DNA of 13,730 bases from Phlegmacium glaucopus (GCA_015039465.1 MU130570.1:258377-272106), one strand, 5' to 3'. Positions 1 to 8,231 are shown, counted from the first letter of the stretch. Numbers and translations: made by a program. The notes: generated from the letters alone by a model not told the origin.

Positions 1-1121
1 ATGAGCTTTAAATAACACAGCATACGCGCTTATAAAACAAAGGTCGGTAAAACCCTTACGGCACTACGGCACTACTACATTTACTAGGTCTCAGCCGTCG
101 AAGCCGCGACGTTCGCCTCACATTTTACGGAACCGTTGCGAAAACGGCGTTCTAGTACCCCAACCTGTTCGCCCTAAAGTGTCGGAGAACCTCAGAGAGT
201 TGCAGGTTAGTGAGGACCTTTGAGGGAGAGTGTTCGAGAGACAGGGCCTGGTCCGTCCTTACAAAACCATAGTGAGTGTAGTACCACCCAGGTTAGAAGT
301 TTTCAAATGAGTATCAACGTTAACTGTCTGTTAGACGAACGCATCGCTGGGTTATGACGCTACCGGAAGCTCCACGTGAGCATTAGATACTAGGTGTTCT
401 GGACGTATTTGTGAACATTCAGTATGTAAACTTCGAGCTGTCTGAAAGTGACTACTAAAACACGTTACATCAGAGCTATAGTCATTATCGTCCTAGACAG
501 AGTAGGATAACAAAAAAATGTGAGAGGTCACAGGCTGTGGAGTCATACGCCTCAAGAGTCGTTGGGGGTTGAGAAGCACTACGATCTGCTACCTGTTGGT
601 CGCATAATGTTGTACTGGGCTACATGGATATAGCACGGTTTACTCTAAGTTCGGTACCAAGACAAGAAAGTTTCATTAACCGTGCGAACTACCACTCATA
701 AGTTAATATAAACAAAGAGTATATACAGACTTCTCAAGTTACTGTCTTTTTCTAACCGCATTTAGCTACTAAACAAGGGGTGAGCCGATGTTAGTAAAAA
801 TTGTTGAGAAAAGATGATCCGGCCGAGACTAGTTTTGCACCGTCTATCAAAAGATTGACGCCCTGGAAAGATACAAACAACCACATTCATAAAAAACCGA
901 GAAAATATGTATTCGGAAGACTGCTTAAAGCCTGTCATTAGAAGTGTTGTCGATGCGTACCTCCCAGGCTCGGCCGAAATACATGCAAGGCTATTACAAA
1001 ACCGTCCTTTTGTAATAACAAAGACTGACCGTAGATATAAAAGTTAACTACCTGTGTTGTGCCACTCAGCAAACTAAACCATGTTTACGTCTAGAATTAC
1101 CTTGTTGAGAACCAGAAATCT
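1..1121. other. gene-free stretch with biased dinucleotides
   Basis: No open frame longer than about 60 codons exists on either strand, and I see no tRNA or rRNA signature. Base composition is mixed, about 40-50% GC, not extremely AT-rich. Approximate hand counts over 1-1080 give TpA about 88 against ApT about 56, and CpA+TpG about 124 against ApC+GpT about 166. This is the opposite of the 1177-residue gene nearby and of most natural DNA. The stretch may be old repeat sequence mutated by a RIP-like process; see the findings for an alternative. I cannot identify the original sequence. Confidence 0.5.
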
Positions 1122-1385
1122 GCAAATAAAATATTTTCGGAGCAGTGAATAAATTCCTGGGGATACCAAAATGTTTTCGGGCAGTGTAATAATATATGGG
1201 CAGTAACAAAAAAAATTCGGGGCAGTGAAATGAACATTTAGGCACATGTTTAAATATTCTGGGAGCACCTAAAATATTCGGGGCCTTCATAATGTTGAAG
1301 GGATTTACAATATAATATTTGGGGGGAGTCAAAATATTGTCGGAAACAAAATATTTTTTTGTGGGCATAATTATATAATATTTTA
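1122..1385. repeat. degenerate ~20-bp tandem repeat (minisatellite)
   Basis: About 13 diverged units of 16-24 bp follow each other. The core is an A/T run ending in AATATT or AATTC, followed by a G run and often CAGTGA; an approximate consensus is AAAATATTCGGGGCAGTGAA. Clear members are at about 1142-1163, 1167-1190, 1207-1230, 1252-1270 and 1271-1290. Read on the minus strand, the units give a roughly seven-residue periodicity (P-x-I/F-F/L spacing) in one open frame. Unit lengths vary and are not multiples of three, so I regard this as non-coding repeat DNA. Confidence 0.55.
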
Positions 1386-1778
1386 ATACTTCCCCACTCC
1401 GCCAAGCATACGGTGCTGCCCCGTGAAGGATATTCCTCAGCGCGTTGACTTGGCAGGCCGACTCGGACGTACGAGGTAAACAATTATCTGTGTATCTTGA
1501 AACTTCAATTTTTTTACGAAGATTCTACATTGTAAGCTGTAGCGAGGATTATTGCTGCCGTATTTATACAAATCTCTGCGCTGGCTTTCGTCTTCTTTCA
1601 CGCCAAAGCTTTATGCCAAAGTACAAACGTTCAGGGCTATTTTATGAAGAGTAAGTGCAATTCTATGTTGTTGAGAATTTTTACGACGGATGTATAGACT
1701 TATTGCATAAATATGCATTTTTTGCTCGTTTGCCTCGCAAACGTGTAAATTAAATTATTTGAAGCAAAACTTAAGAGG
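1386..1778. other. intergenic, 3' flank of the minus-strand membrane protein gene
   Basis: This holds no convincing gene. A 69-codon plus-strand frame at 1445-1654 begins with TTG, not ATG, and has no recognisable motif. The part closest to the gene (1700-1778) is AT-rich and contains two short perfect inverted repeats. On the minus strand it also reads GCAATAAG about 70 bases past the stop codon, which could serve as a degenerate poly(A) signal for the gene. Confidence 0.4.
1704..1743 (-). terminator. two short hairpins and AATAA-like motif past the gene's stop
   Basis: Two perfect inverted repeats lie side by side 35-75 bases beyond the stop codon of the 1177-codon gene. The first is TGCATA-AA-TATGCA at 1704-1717. 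The second is CGTTTGC-CTC-GCAAACG at 1727-1743. On the minus strand the first is followed at once by ATAA, giving a CAATAA motif that resembles a fungal polyadenylation signal. A role in 3'-end formation is an inference from position only. Fungal Pol II genes do not need hairpin terminators, so the hairpins may be incidental. Confidence 0.25.
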
Positions 1779-4700
1779 CTAGTCCGATTCAATACTATTG
1801 GCATCACTCTCTTCCATCTCGCTATCTGCGACATTCTCTTCCAATGAAGTTTCCTCACCATCGTAACGATTTCCATATTTGTCCAGCAACTCAACGTCAT
1901 TGAGGAAATATCCATCGAGATATAGATATCTACTGTTGTCCTGTCTAGGTGGAGCAATGAATGTGAGGGAGTTTCGACGGCCGGGCTCAAAAGTGAGTCC
2001 AGAAGGACTTTCACCATTGTTATTATATATATAGATCTTCTCCAATCCCAACTGATAGGATGGCGTGATTGGGAACTTGAGTAGCGATCCCTTCATTTCA
2101 ACAGTAAGAGATTCACCATTTGGATTGTGGCGGTGGATGACTTGAAGGATGAGATGGTCTGATGACTCGGGACCAAAAAATCTGACAGTGAAGCTGGGAG
2201 GGCCAGAGTCCCAAGCTGGACGGCTGCTCCGAATGCGTTCTAGATATACATGACGATTCCGAATAGTCAGGTTTGCAAACTCGACCGTCGTTTTCCGACT
2301 TGGAGACTTTTCCAATTGTGACCGGTTCTGGTCCACGTCAGCGGTGTGGACTTCTAAATGCGATGATTTGGGACCAGACACAGATAGAATGTTTGGCGGA
2401 AGCTTGTTTCGGAGCTCGTCTGGGATCTGAACATCGTACAGATAGTGGATCGAAGTGCAAGAAATGCTATCGAAGTTTTTAAAAAAATCAGTGATCCTGG
2501 CATCGAAATCGAAGCGTGAGAATATCACGCCCGGGATGGCCGGGGGAGGCCCGGGAGGAGCGACATTGATCGATAGATGAATGACATGTTTGTTCCTTTT
2601 CAGTGCTTTGATGACATTATCGTCGAAGGATTTGATTTCCAGCCATTTAGATTTGGAGTGGGTGAGCTCAATGAGTTCGGGGCTGCTCCAAATTTTATCG
2701 CAGTATTTCAATCCACGCTTAAGTCGCTCTTCGAGATCGTCTACTTCACTCTGTAGTTGGATTTCCATGTTTTTTCGTCTTTCTTGCAACCAACTTGTAG
2801 CCTTTTTATCCGAACCATAGTAGGTATTAAGCTTGTCGAGAGCTTCTTTCAAACGGCTGTTAGGGCGACGAGAAGGTGATGTAGGGGCCGCACTCGTGCA
2901 GAGTTTGAAGAGAGACTGCCAGGCCCGCTTGACGTCGGCGGTGTGTCCCCAGATATCATTCGAGGGACGGTCATCATCCTGTTCTCCCCAGACCTCCGGG
3001 TCTGGACGCAAAAACTCAGCTTCCTTCGCCCTTCTTTTCAAAGCAGAGCTCTCCACTGCATTCATTCTTGCATTCATTGCTAGCTCTCCATCCTTTAGTC
3101 GTACCCACAAGTCAGTTCTCCACCTCCTTTTCAGCTCCGCGCCCATCTGTGCATTCATCCCATCATCAGAGGAAAGCCGAGAAAGCCGATCGAGGACACC
3201 GCGACGGCACTCTCTCAGCTTCCCTTCCCATTCACGAACTTCGTCAACAAGCATCAGCTCCATCTCCCTTCGTTCCTCTTTCAGCATGTCCTTCACTTCA
3301 AACTCCACGAGACGCGGGTTAACTTCAATGCCGCGTATCTTCATCACGCGGAACTCATCGTGAATGGTCTCATGCTGCCATTTCATGTAGTACTCAATGT
3401 GTCTCCCTCGGTCACTGATTAGGCGTCGAACCTTCTGTTCCACCCGTCCCTGCTCTAGATAAATTTGGTCGCGATTTATGTTGATGGATTCATTCTCCTC
3501 AGAGGTCTGCGTCATGCTTAGCTCTCCAAAGATCTGCATTTTACTTTTTTTCTCTCCTAACTTCAAGGTCCATTCATTTTCGACAGTGTCGTGATCAGGG
3601 TGATTATTTCCAATCCCAGAGTCTACTTGATGGAGAATGGAGTGGTAATGTTCAGCTAGCGCCTTTCGTAATTTATCATCTCCTGCGATTGGATCATACT
3701 GGTGCTGTATCGGTTGTCCAATCTTTGTCGCCAGGATGCCATGCTTCAGATCGACGGTTATTTCATCAGCCGAGTAGAAATGTATCGGTTCCGAACTGGT
3801 GTTCCGGTCATCCGAAACCATGGCATCCTCCTCATCTATCCTCCACTCCTCATCTGCCGTCCAATAATATGGGGTACTAGGGTGGTCCTCGGAATAAACT
3901 CTTGTCGTTCTCTCTATGTGGTCAAATATTGCAATGTAAAGGACTCTCTTTGAGTTTCCGTTCCCTTCGTTTCTGCATGTGAGAGTGTAGTAGAGACTGA
4001 CCGTCGGATGACTGAACCGTGTCAAGAGACCGGCGTATGAAGTGATTGCCTTGAGAAACTCGGGGGCGCGAACAAGGGGCAGGATTTGCGTTTCGTATAT
4101 CTCTTCGGCATCGCTTGTGCAACTAGGAAGAGGTGCATACTTGTCGAGTTTGATTGTGAGTTCAAGGGGAGGAGCATCATCACCTTTGGGATTGAGTCCC
4201 CAAAGAATTATCCGAATAACGGATAGTCCTGCTTCGAGACAGAGCCAAATGACTGCTTCTGAGGACGACCTAGAACCTTGGACTGCTGTGAAGCATCCAA
4301 TATATCCCACAACGGACGCAATGATCCCGATGAAGAGGAGAATCAAGAATGTCCCCTTCAAGACTGAGCTGCCGTTCGCCTCCATAATCCGTGCTTGAAG
4401 CTTCTCCAGCCCCCCTCTGTCCATGCTGGATTCATTCTTGTTTTGAGATGCCTCCGCATTCAACTGTCCACCCGACTCCAAATCGGTGTTGTCTTCGTCC
4501 TCGTTAGGGGATGGCAATGCTTGGGCTCCACGCCCGCAGGTTGATTGATTGAGTTTCTGTCTCACACGCTGTTCAAGGAACGAGCAGCGCTGGTCCAGAG
4601 CGGGGAAACGGACCCAAGGTGAGTCTTTTCCCGTTCCATCAATACCGAGGCCCTTGAGCTCCTCACCCAAACTGTCGAGAATGAGACGCTTTCTCATAAT

Positions 4701-5312
4701 TGCCAGGGTCCTGTCTTGTACCACAAACTGGATCATCGTCGCAGTAAGGAAGCCGCCGATAGCCCTTATGATCGGGAATGCCCAGCGGACGAGATGGCTC
4801 AGATTGTTGGCGCTGTGAAGATTGAGATAGATGTAAGGAGTTATACTGACGATGCAGGATACGGCCGTGACTAAGGTCATCGTGATATTCCATCTGCGGC
4901 ATTTTGAAGATACGCTGATCTTACTGCTATCTTCGAGATGGAGCTCCGTCATCATGGACGCGAGGCGCTTCTCGGCGCAGTGGCCCTTCTGATCGTCTTC
5001 AAGCATGATGAGTGACAGATTGACGCCCTGCGGTTTGAACCCTGCGTCTGCCAGGACCTTGGCACCATCGAACCTCAGCCAAGGAATTGATATAGCCGAC
5101 AGAAGAGCTTTGAATCCCGCTCTTGCGGCCCCGAGACTGCCAAAGATCGACAATGGTGTGGCTGCTGCATACAGATATCCATTTGTGAGGGCTGAGCCGA
5201 CGTGGTCTTCGCACTGCTCCGTCCCGAGCAATGGTAGAAGGGCCGCGATGTCCTGTATCCCGCTAGTAAGTGCTGCGCCAATCGCTTGCCCACCAGAAGT
5301 AACGGTATCCAT
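1779..5312 (-). CDS. large multi-pass membrane protein of unknown function, 1177 aa
   Basis: A single uninterrupted frame; the ATG at 5312 has A at -3 and G at +4. No signal peptide is evident. Hydrophobic segments predicted to span a membrane are at about residues 143-163, 178-198, 320-343 and 352-372, with a weaker one near 46-74. The second pair ends in WGLNP (371-375). Between the pairs is a charged loop with an acidic/Asn patch (about 270-295). Residues about 613-770 are rich in E, R, K and L with coiled-coil character. A proline tract (APPGPPPAIPG) lies near 919. The remaining C-terminal part looks beta-rich and ends in an acidic tail (EEN...DSEMEESD). Two paired membrane segments followed by a long cytoplasmic-type tail recall lineage-restricted Agaricomycete proteins I have seen, but I know no function or named domain. 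Strongly natural codon and dinucleotide use supports a real gene. No intron is needed. Confidence 0.8.
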   Translation of the reverse strand: MDTVTSGGQAIGAALTSGIQDIAALLPLLGTEQCEDHVGSALTNGYLYAAATPLSIFGSLGAARAGFKALLSAISIPWLRFDGAKVLADAGFKPQGVNLSLIMLEDDQKGHCAEKRLASMMTELHLEDSSKISVSSKCRRWNITMTLVTAVSCIVSITPYIYLNLHSANNLSHLVRWAFPIIRAIGGFLTATMIQFVVQDRTLAIMRKRLILDSLGEELKGLGIDGTGKDSPWVRFPALDQRCSFLEQRVRQKLNQSTCGRGAQALPSPNEDEDNTDLESGGQLNAEASQNKNESSMDRGGLEKLQARIMEANGSSVLKGTFLILLFIGIIASVVGYIGCFTAVQGSRSSSEAVIWLCLEAGLSVIRIILWGLNPKGDDAPPLELTIKLDKYAPLPSCTSDAEEIYETQILPLVRAPEFLKAITSYAGLLTRFSHPTVSLYYTLTCRNEGNGNSKRVLYIAIFDHIERTTRVYSEDHPSTPYYWTADEEWRIDEEDAMVSDDRNTSSEPIHFYSADEITVDLKHGILATKIGQPIQHQYDPIAGDDKLRKALAEHYHSILHQVDSGIGNNHPDHDTVENEWTLKLGEKKSKMQIFGELSMTQTSEENESININRDQIYLEQGRVEQKVRRLISDRGRHIEYYMKWQHETIHDEFRVMKIRGIEVNPRLVEFEVKDMLKEERREMELMLVDEVREWEGKLRECRRGVLDRLSRLSSDDGMNAQMGAELKRRWRTDLWVRLKDGELAMNARMNAVESSALKRRAKEAEFLRPDPEVWGEQDDDRPSNDIWGHTADVKRAWQSLFKLCTSAAPTSPSRRPNSRLKEALDKLNTYYGSDKKATSWLQERRKNMEIQLQSEVDDLEERLKRGLKYCDKIWSSPELIELTHSKSKWLEIKSFDDNVIKALKRNKHVIHLSINVAPPGPPPAIPGVIFSRFDFDARITDFFKNFDSISCTSIHYLYDVQIPDELRNKLPPNILSVSGPKSSHLEVHTADVDQNRSQLEKSPSRKTTVEFANLTIRNRHVYLERIRSSRPAWDSGPPSFTVRFFGPESSDHLILQVIHRHNPNGESLTVEMKGSLLKFPITPSYQLGLEKIYIYNNNGESPSGLTFEPGRRNSLTFIAPPRQDNSRYLYLDGYFLNDVELLDKYGNRYDGEETSLEENVADSEMEESDANSIESD

Positions 5313-5370
5313 TCTGAAAGATCGACAACCTGAGATTTAAACCTAGCGACAGGAAAGTCTAATTAGCTAA

Positions 5371-5580
5371 GGCTGAGCGCTGAACTATGAGGACAATAAT
5401 CAGCAGCGGTATCGGCAAGATAAAAAATTTACCCCACATTCCTTGCAATTGTCGATGTGGGAGATGGACAAATGTGCAGCACTGCCTTGTCTGGAATCCT
5501 ATGTTGATAATCTCTCAGACTCTGAATAGCGTGAGACGTTCACGGTGAACCTACAGACATACGGTGGCTGAGCGCTGAAC
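5371..5580. repeat. 15-bp direct repeat GGCTGAGCGCTGAAC, two copies
   Basis: Exact copies are at 5371-5385 and 5566-5580, 195 bp apart and both upstream of the minus-strand gene. Each contains the palindrome AGCGCT. A third partial match (GAGCGCT) lies at about 5803-5809. The copies could be binding sites for a regulator of the gene or scars of an old duplication. They do not look like a target duplication, because no terminal inverted repeats adjoin them. Confidence 0.45.
5433..5461. repeat. inverted repeat CCCACAT...ATGTGGG
   Basis: Perfect 7-bp arms (5433-5439 and 5455-5461) flank a 15-bp spacer. The site is 121-149 bp upstream of the ATG of the minus-strand membrane protein gene, so a regulatory role is possible. 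A chance occurrence is also plausible. Confidence 0.3.
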
Positions 5581-5685
5581 ACAGGATGTTCGAAAGCTAA
5601 AAAAAACGCCTGTGACTAGATTTAAATATCTGGGTGTACTCTGGTGGGCAAGCAATCGGTACAGTGCTTACTGGTGGCACGATAT

Positions 5686-5703
5686 TTGACAATTATCTGT
5701 CAA
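5686..5703. repeat. inverted repeat TTGACA-attatc-TGTCAA
   Basis: Perfect 6-bp arms with a 6-bp spacer, about 375 bp upstream of the ATG of the minus-strand gene. The dyad form fits a dimeric DNA-binding protein site, but nothing else supports function. Confidence 0.25.
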
Positions 5704-6129
5704 CCCGTCATAATTCAATTGCACAAAATCGAGTTGCTAATAAATTAAATTAGTAATTCACGTGAAAGCGAACCAAGTTGAATGAAAGATTACCTGAGAG
5801 TGAGCGCTAGTGAGCTATCCAAGTTCATCAGTAAAAAAGTTTGGTTAAAACGGTAAATCTAGGAAACTGCTAAAAACATTCAAAAACCTTAAAAAAAACT
5901 GAAACTTATGTCGTTTTTCATCGAAACATGGCTACGTGGCGCGGGGCGGAAACTCTCGATATGGCAACAGGGACCCTAGTCTCGTACCAAGATCATCCAC
6001 GCGTGTACGAGAGGCGATTTGATTGAGCCTAACAGGGAGACCCGCCAGCAGCGGCCAGGATATTCAAAAGCTACTAGTATTATGTAATTAATTTCTCATC
6101 TACCCCATCAGCAACCCTAGATCGCCGTC

Positions 6130-6137
6130 GAAACTAT
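6130..6137. repeat. left 8-bp target-site duplication of the hAT element
   Basis: GAAACTAT here is repeated exactly at 6883-6890, directly outside the two terminal inverted repeats. An 8-bp duplication is diagnostic of hAT-superfamily insertion. Confidence 0.9.
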
Positions 6138-6153
6138 TAGGGCTGCGCGCCGT
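6138..6153 (+). repeat. left terminal inverted repeat of the hAT element
   Basis: TAGGGCTGCGCGCCGT matches the reverse complement of 6867-6882 with no mismatch. Confidence 0.9.
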
Positions 6154-6167
6154 ACCGTAACGGTAGT

Positions 6168-6228
6168 CGGCCGTAAGTCAACGGCCGTATTTGTTGAACT
6201 TTCAACCCTCCACGGCACGGCTACGGTT
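6168..6228 (+). repeat. left subterminal repeat block of the hAT element
   Basis: This block aligns over its whole length, in direct orientation, with 6770-6830. Shared landmarks in order are CGGCCGT, GGCCGTATTT, ACCCT and CACGG-ACGG-ACGGT. The palindromic CGGCCG cores make it look repeated in inverted orientation as well. Such subterminal arrays are the usual binding sites of hAT transposases. Confidence 0.6.
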
Positions 6229-6406
6229 CATGTTGTACCGTACCGTGTGCCGTAAAATACGGTTCGGCAGACCACTGAATCTGATGGCGACGCCCAGCAG
6301 GTAAATTTCTCCCAAAATTTTATCTGAGCTCGGATTTAGCTTCGTTCAGCTGATCTGAGTCCAGCCATGCCACCGCCATGTGAATACACGGCGAATTTGA
6401 TGGACC

Positions 6407-6568
6407 CCTATAGAAATAGTACAACTCAGTCTCGAATAAATGGACTATATATTCATATAAGTTGTACCTATAGAAATAGTACAACTACTGGTTTGTTAAT
6501 AAGATGTTCGATAGTAAAGTAAAAAGAGTACTAACCTCAGTCTCGAATAAATGGACTGAGGTACTAAC
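6407..6568. repeat. internal duplicated hairpin units of the hAT element
   Basis: CCTATAGAAATAGTACAACT occurs exactly at 6407-6426 and 6467-6486, 60 bp apart. A 22-bp unit starting CTCAGTCTCGAATAAATG is exact at 6425-6446 and 6536-6557. The second copies form hairpins: 6461-6485 (GTTGTA and CTAT pairing with ATAG and TACAAC around an AGAA loop, one bulged C) and 6534-6562 (ACCTCAGTC pairing with GACTGAGGT across an 11-bp loop). GTACTAAC flanks the latter at 6528-6535 and 6561-6568. Confidence 0.7.
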
Positions 6569-6769
6569 TACAAAGTAGAGGGAAATATATACTCGAGGAT
6601 ACGAATGAGTATCCGAGAGTGACGGATTCATGTGATATAACCAAAGTGGTTAGTTACGATCATAGGTAGAAAACAAAAGAATATAAGGGAATAACAAACG
6701 GAAGAAATGGAGATATTTGAAATTATCGGAACGGCGTACGGTTTGTATTATTTCCTACAACCCCTCTTA

Positions 6770-6830
6770 CGGCCGTGGAGTTATGGCCGTATTTTTGATG
6801 TCCCAGACCCTTCACGGTACGGTGACGGTA
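6770..6830 (+). repeat. right subterminal repeat block of the hAT element
   Basis: Direct-orientation partner of 6168-6228 with scattered substitutions. It is followed by further TACGG/CCGTA motifs up to the right terminal repeat. Confidence 0.6.
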
Positions 6831-6866
6831 GCCGTAACATACGGCTGTATGCCCGTAGGTACGGTG

Positions 6867-6882
6867 ACGGCGCGCAGCCCTA
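6867..6882 (-). repeat. right terminal inverted repeat of the hAT element
   Basis: Reverse complement reads TAGGGCTGCGCGCCGT, identical to the left end. On the minus strand its first three bases act as a TAG stop for the open frame entering from the right. Confidence 0.9.
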
Positions 6883-7308
6883 GAAACTATTCGTACCCCA
6901 CACATCCTTTGGCGGTCCATAGCCACCTCTATACTTGGTGGGGGTATATATGAGTCCACATTGCCGTTCGGCCGATTCCAGTTCTTTTGCATTTGGTTGA
7001 AGAACTAGCAGCTGAAGCAGAGGTCTTGAGTTGGGTTTCGGTCTTGACTTGGGCTTGTCTGCTTTGGCTCCATCTTTATCCACATCTATGGCATCGTAGT
7101 CCGAACCCTTCTTTGTTTTAGGCTTGTGATTCACCCTTGCCGTCATCTTCGTCCGCGTCGCTACTACTACTACTAGAACAGGGAAGAATCCACCAAAGAA
7201 ATCCAAGCAAACCTTCCTGAAGGAACTTCTGTGGTTGGAAACGTTATTGCAACTGTAATGCAGCGTAAGTGCCAGGAAAAAGCAGTTATCGTCTGTGGAA
7301 TCATCCAA
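6880..7308 (-). CDS. uncertain open frame, 142 aa, truncated by the hAT insertion
   Basis: I do not recognise this protein. If translated, residues 1-55 are hydrophobic and Cys/His-containing with a VVVV run that comes from a TAG/CTA trinucleotide repeat (about 7160-7175). Residues 55-100 are lysine- and proline-rich (MTARVNHKPKTKK, then PKSRPKPNSRP). The C-terminus ends WGTNSF followed directly by the stop codon that the transposon's right end provides. Removing the transposon and one duplication would extend the frame by nine residues to a TAG at 6102-6100. A second frame over the same region is also protein-like (a Ser run followed by DADEDDGKGE), so this may be a decayed or spliced gene read in the wrong frame. 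Coding status is weakly supported. Confidence 0.25.
   Translation of the reverse strand: MDDSTDDNCFFLALTLHYSCNNVSNHRSSFRKVCLDFFGGFFPVLVVVVATRTKMTARVNHKPKTKKGSDYDAIDVDKDGAKADKPKSRPKPNSRPLLQLLVLQPNAKELESAERQCGLIYTPTKYRGGYGPPKDVWGTNSF
6883..6890. repeat. right 8-bp target-site duplication of the hAT element
   Basis: GAAACTAT, identical to 6130-6137. Confidence 0.9.
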
Positions 7309-8134
7309 ATTTAAATATCAGTGATTTGGCCTAGTCCAATAAATAGTAGTCTCGGATCGACATATATACCGATGTTTGAGGTTGAAGCTACATATATTAG
7401 ATGTATGTCACCTATTTATACTCAGTGCAGTACTAGAGAGTACTAGCCAGATACTTAGTTTGCTTGCAGCATAGTCCGACTTGCGAAACTCCAAGTTTTA
7501 TTGCCAGATGTATTTAGAGAAGGTCAAGAGGCTGTTTACATATCTAAGGGTATATACCAGATGGGACGCGAGAAAGCAGATACAGACTATTACAGTACAA
7601 GGCTTCGCGATCATACAAAATACTTACTAACAGTACTTGAGGATATAGGGAATGATTCAAGTTAATCTAGGATAAGTCATTGCCTAAAGATTGTAGAAGA
7701 GAGAGAGGGCCTCGTAATGGAGGTCACCGCCGCATCATGAAGGTGGAACAGAATGGTTATTGTTGAGATCAAATCCGGACACCGGCGTCAAGCTTAGACT
7801 TGACAGTATGTTTCTCAAATTGGGTTGGTGACGTGTACAGGGAGGGCAGAGTCCAGACATCATCCGTGCCAACGAGGGGAAGTAGTTTGTCTTGCACGCC
7901 GCCTACTTACTATTCAATTGGAAGTCGATGGCTGACGTCCTGTGGGAACCGGTTCAAGTGCCTATACATTTCTTCCAATTCAGAAAATGATTGGGTGATA
8001 TCTTTGACGGTCCTGGATCAAAGGTAGAACTGGTAGCGGTATTGTCAACGTTGTAGTTGAAGCCGACTAATTTGAAGAACGGGTCAAATTCGGGATCGTT
8101 GTTGTGTGTACGACATCGTGAGAAGGAGTGAGGA

Positions 8135-8162
8135 CCAAGTTTTCCGAGATTGGAAAACTTGG
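8135..8162. repeat. perfect 11-bp hairpin
   Basis: CCAAGTTTTCC (8135-8145) and GGAAAACTTGG (8152-8162) pair perfectly around a 6-base spacer GAGATT. The hairpin lies inside the possible decayed exon on the minus strand. Confidence 0.7.
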
Positions 8163-8231
8163 GCTTACACTTCCTATGACTGGGAGATACTGCTGGATCA
8201 ATTTTAAAACAGCGAACGTGAAGGCAGTGAC

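Larger units (their letters stand above)
5313..6129. other. upstream flank of the membrane protein gene
   Basis: There is no convincing open frame here. The 5' region of the minus-strand gene must lie in the right-hand flank of its ATG, but I see no clear TATA box. Immediately upstream of the ATG the minus strand reads CTTTCAG, which could be a 3' splice site of a leader intron; no matching donor could be chosen with confidence. Short repeats listed separately are the only structure. Dinucleotide use in the lines I counted is normal, unlike the two window ends. Confidence 0.4.
6138..6882. mobile_element. non-autonomous hAT-superfamily DNA transposon (MITE-like), 745 bp
   Basis: The element is complete. 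The left end reads TAGGGCTGCGCGCCGT and the right end is its exact reverse complement over 16 bp; beyond that, similar ACCGTA(C) continues with a one-base offset. The TAGGG start and the perfect 8-bp flanking duplication GAAACTAT fit hAT elements. It carries no transposase frame; the longest open frames, under 90 codons, show no motif and overlap the terminal repeats. Subterminal regions are crowded with CGGCCGTA, TACGG and ACCGTA motifs, as expected for hAT transposase binding sites. The middle (about 6407-6568) is built of duplicated 20- and 22-bp units with hairpins. Identical duplications and near-intact ends suggest a fairly recent insertion, mobilised in trans by an element outside this window. 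Confidence 0.9.

Noticed and set aside
1066..1368. 100-codon minus-strand frame with PKIF/PNIL-like repeats
   Set aside because: The periodicity comes from the ~20-bp DNA tandem repeat, whose unit length is not a multiple of three.
2833..3363. 176-codon plus-strand open frame inside the membrane protein gene
   Set aside because: It lies antisense to the coiled-coil part of the 1177-codon gene, is Ser/Arg-rich, and is explained by codon bias of the real gene; no motif.
5371..5580. Target-site duplication flanking a 180-bp insertion
   Set aside because: The 15-bp copies are not adjoined by terminal inverted repeats, and no known element makes this footprint.
6717..6992. Short open frames (78 and 89 codons) at the right end of the hAT element
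   Set aside because: They overlap the terminal and subterminal repeats and have no transposase features.
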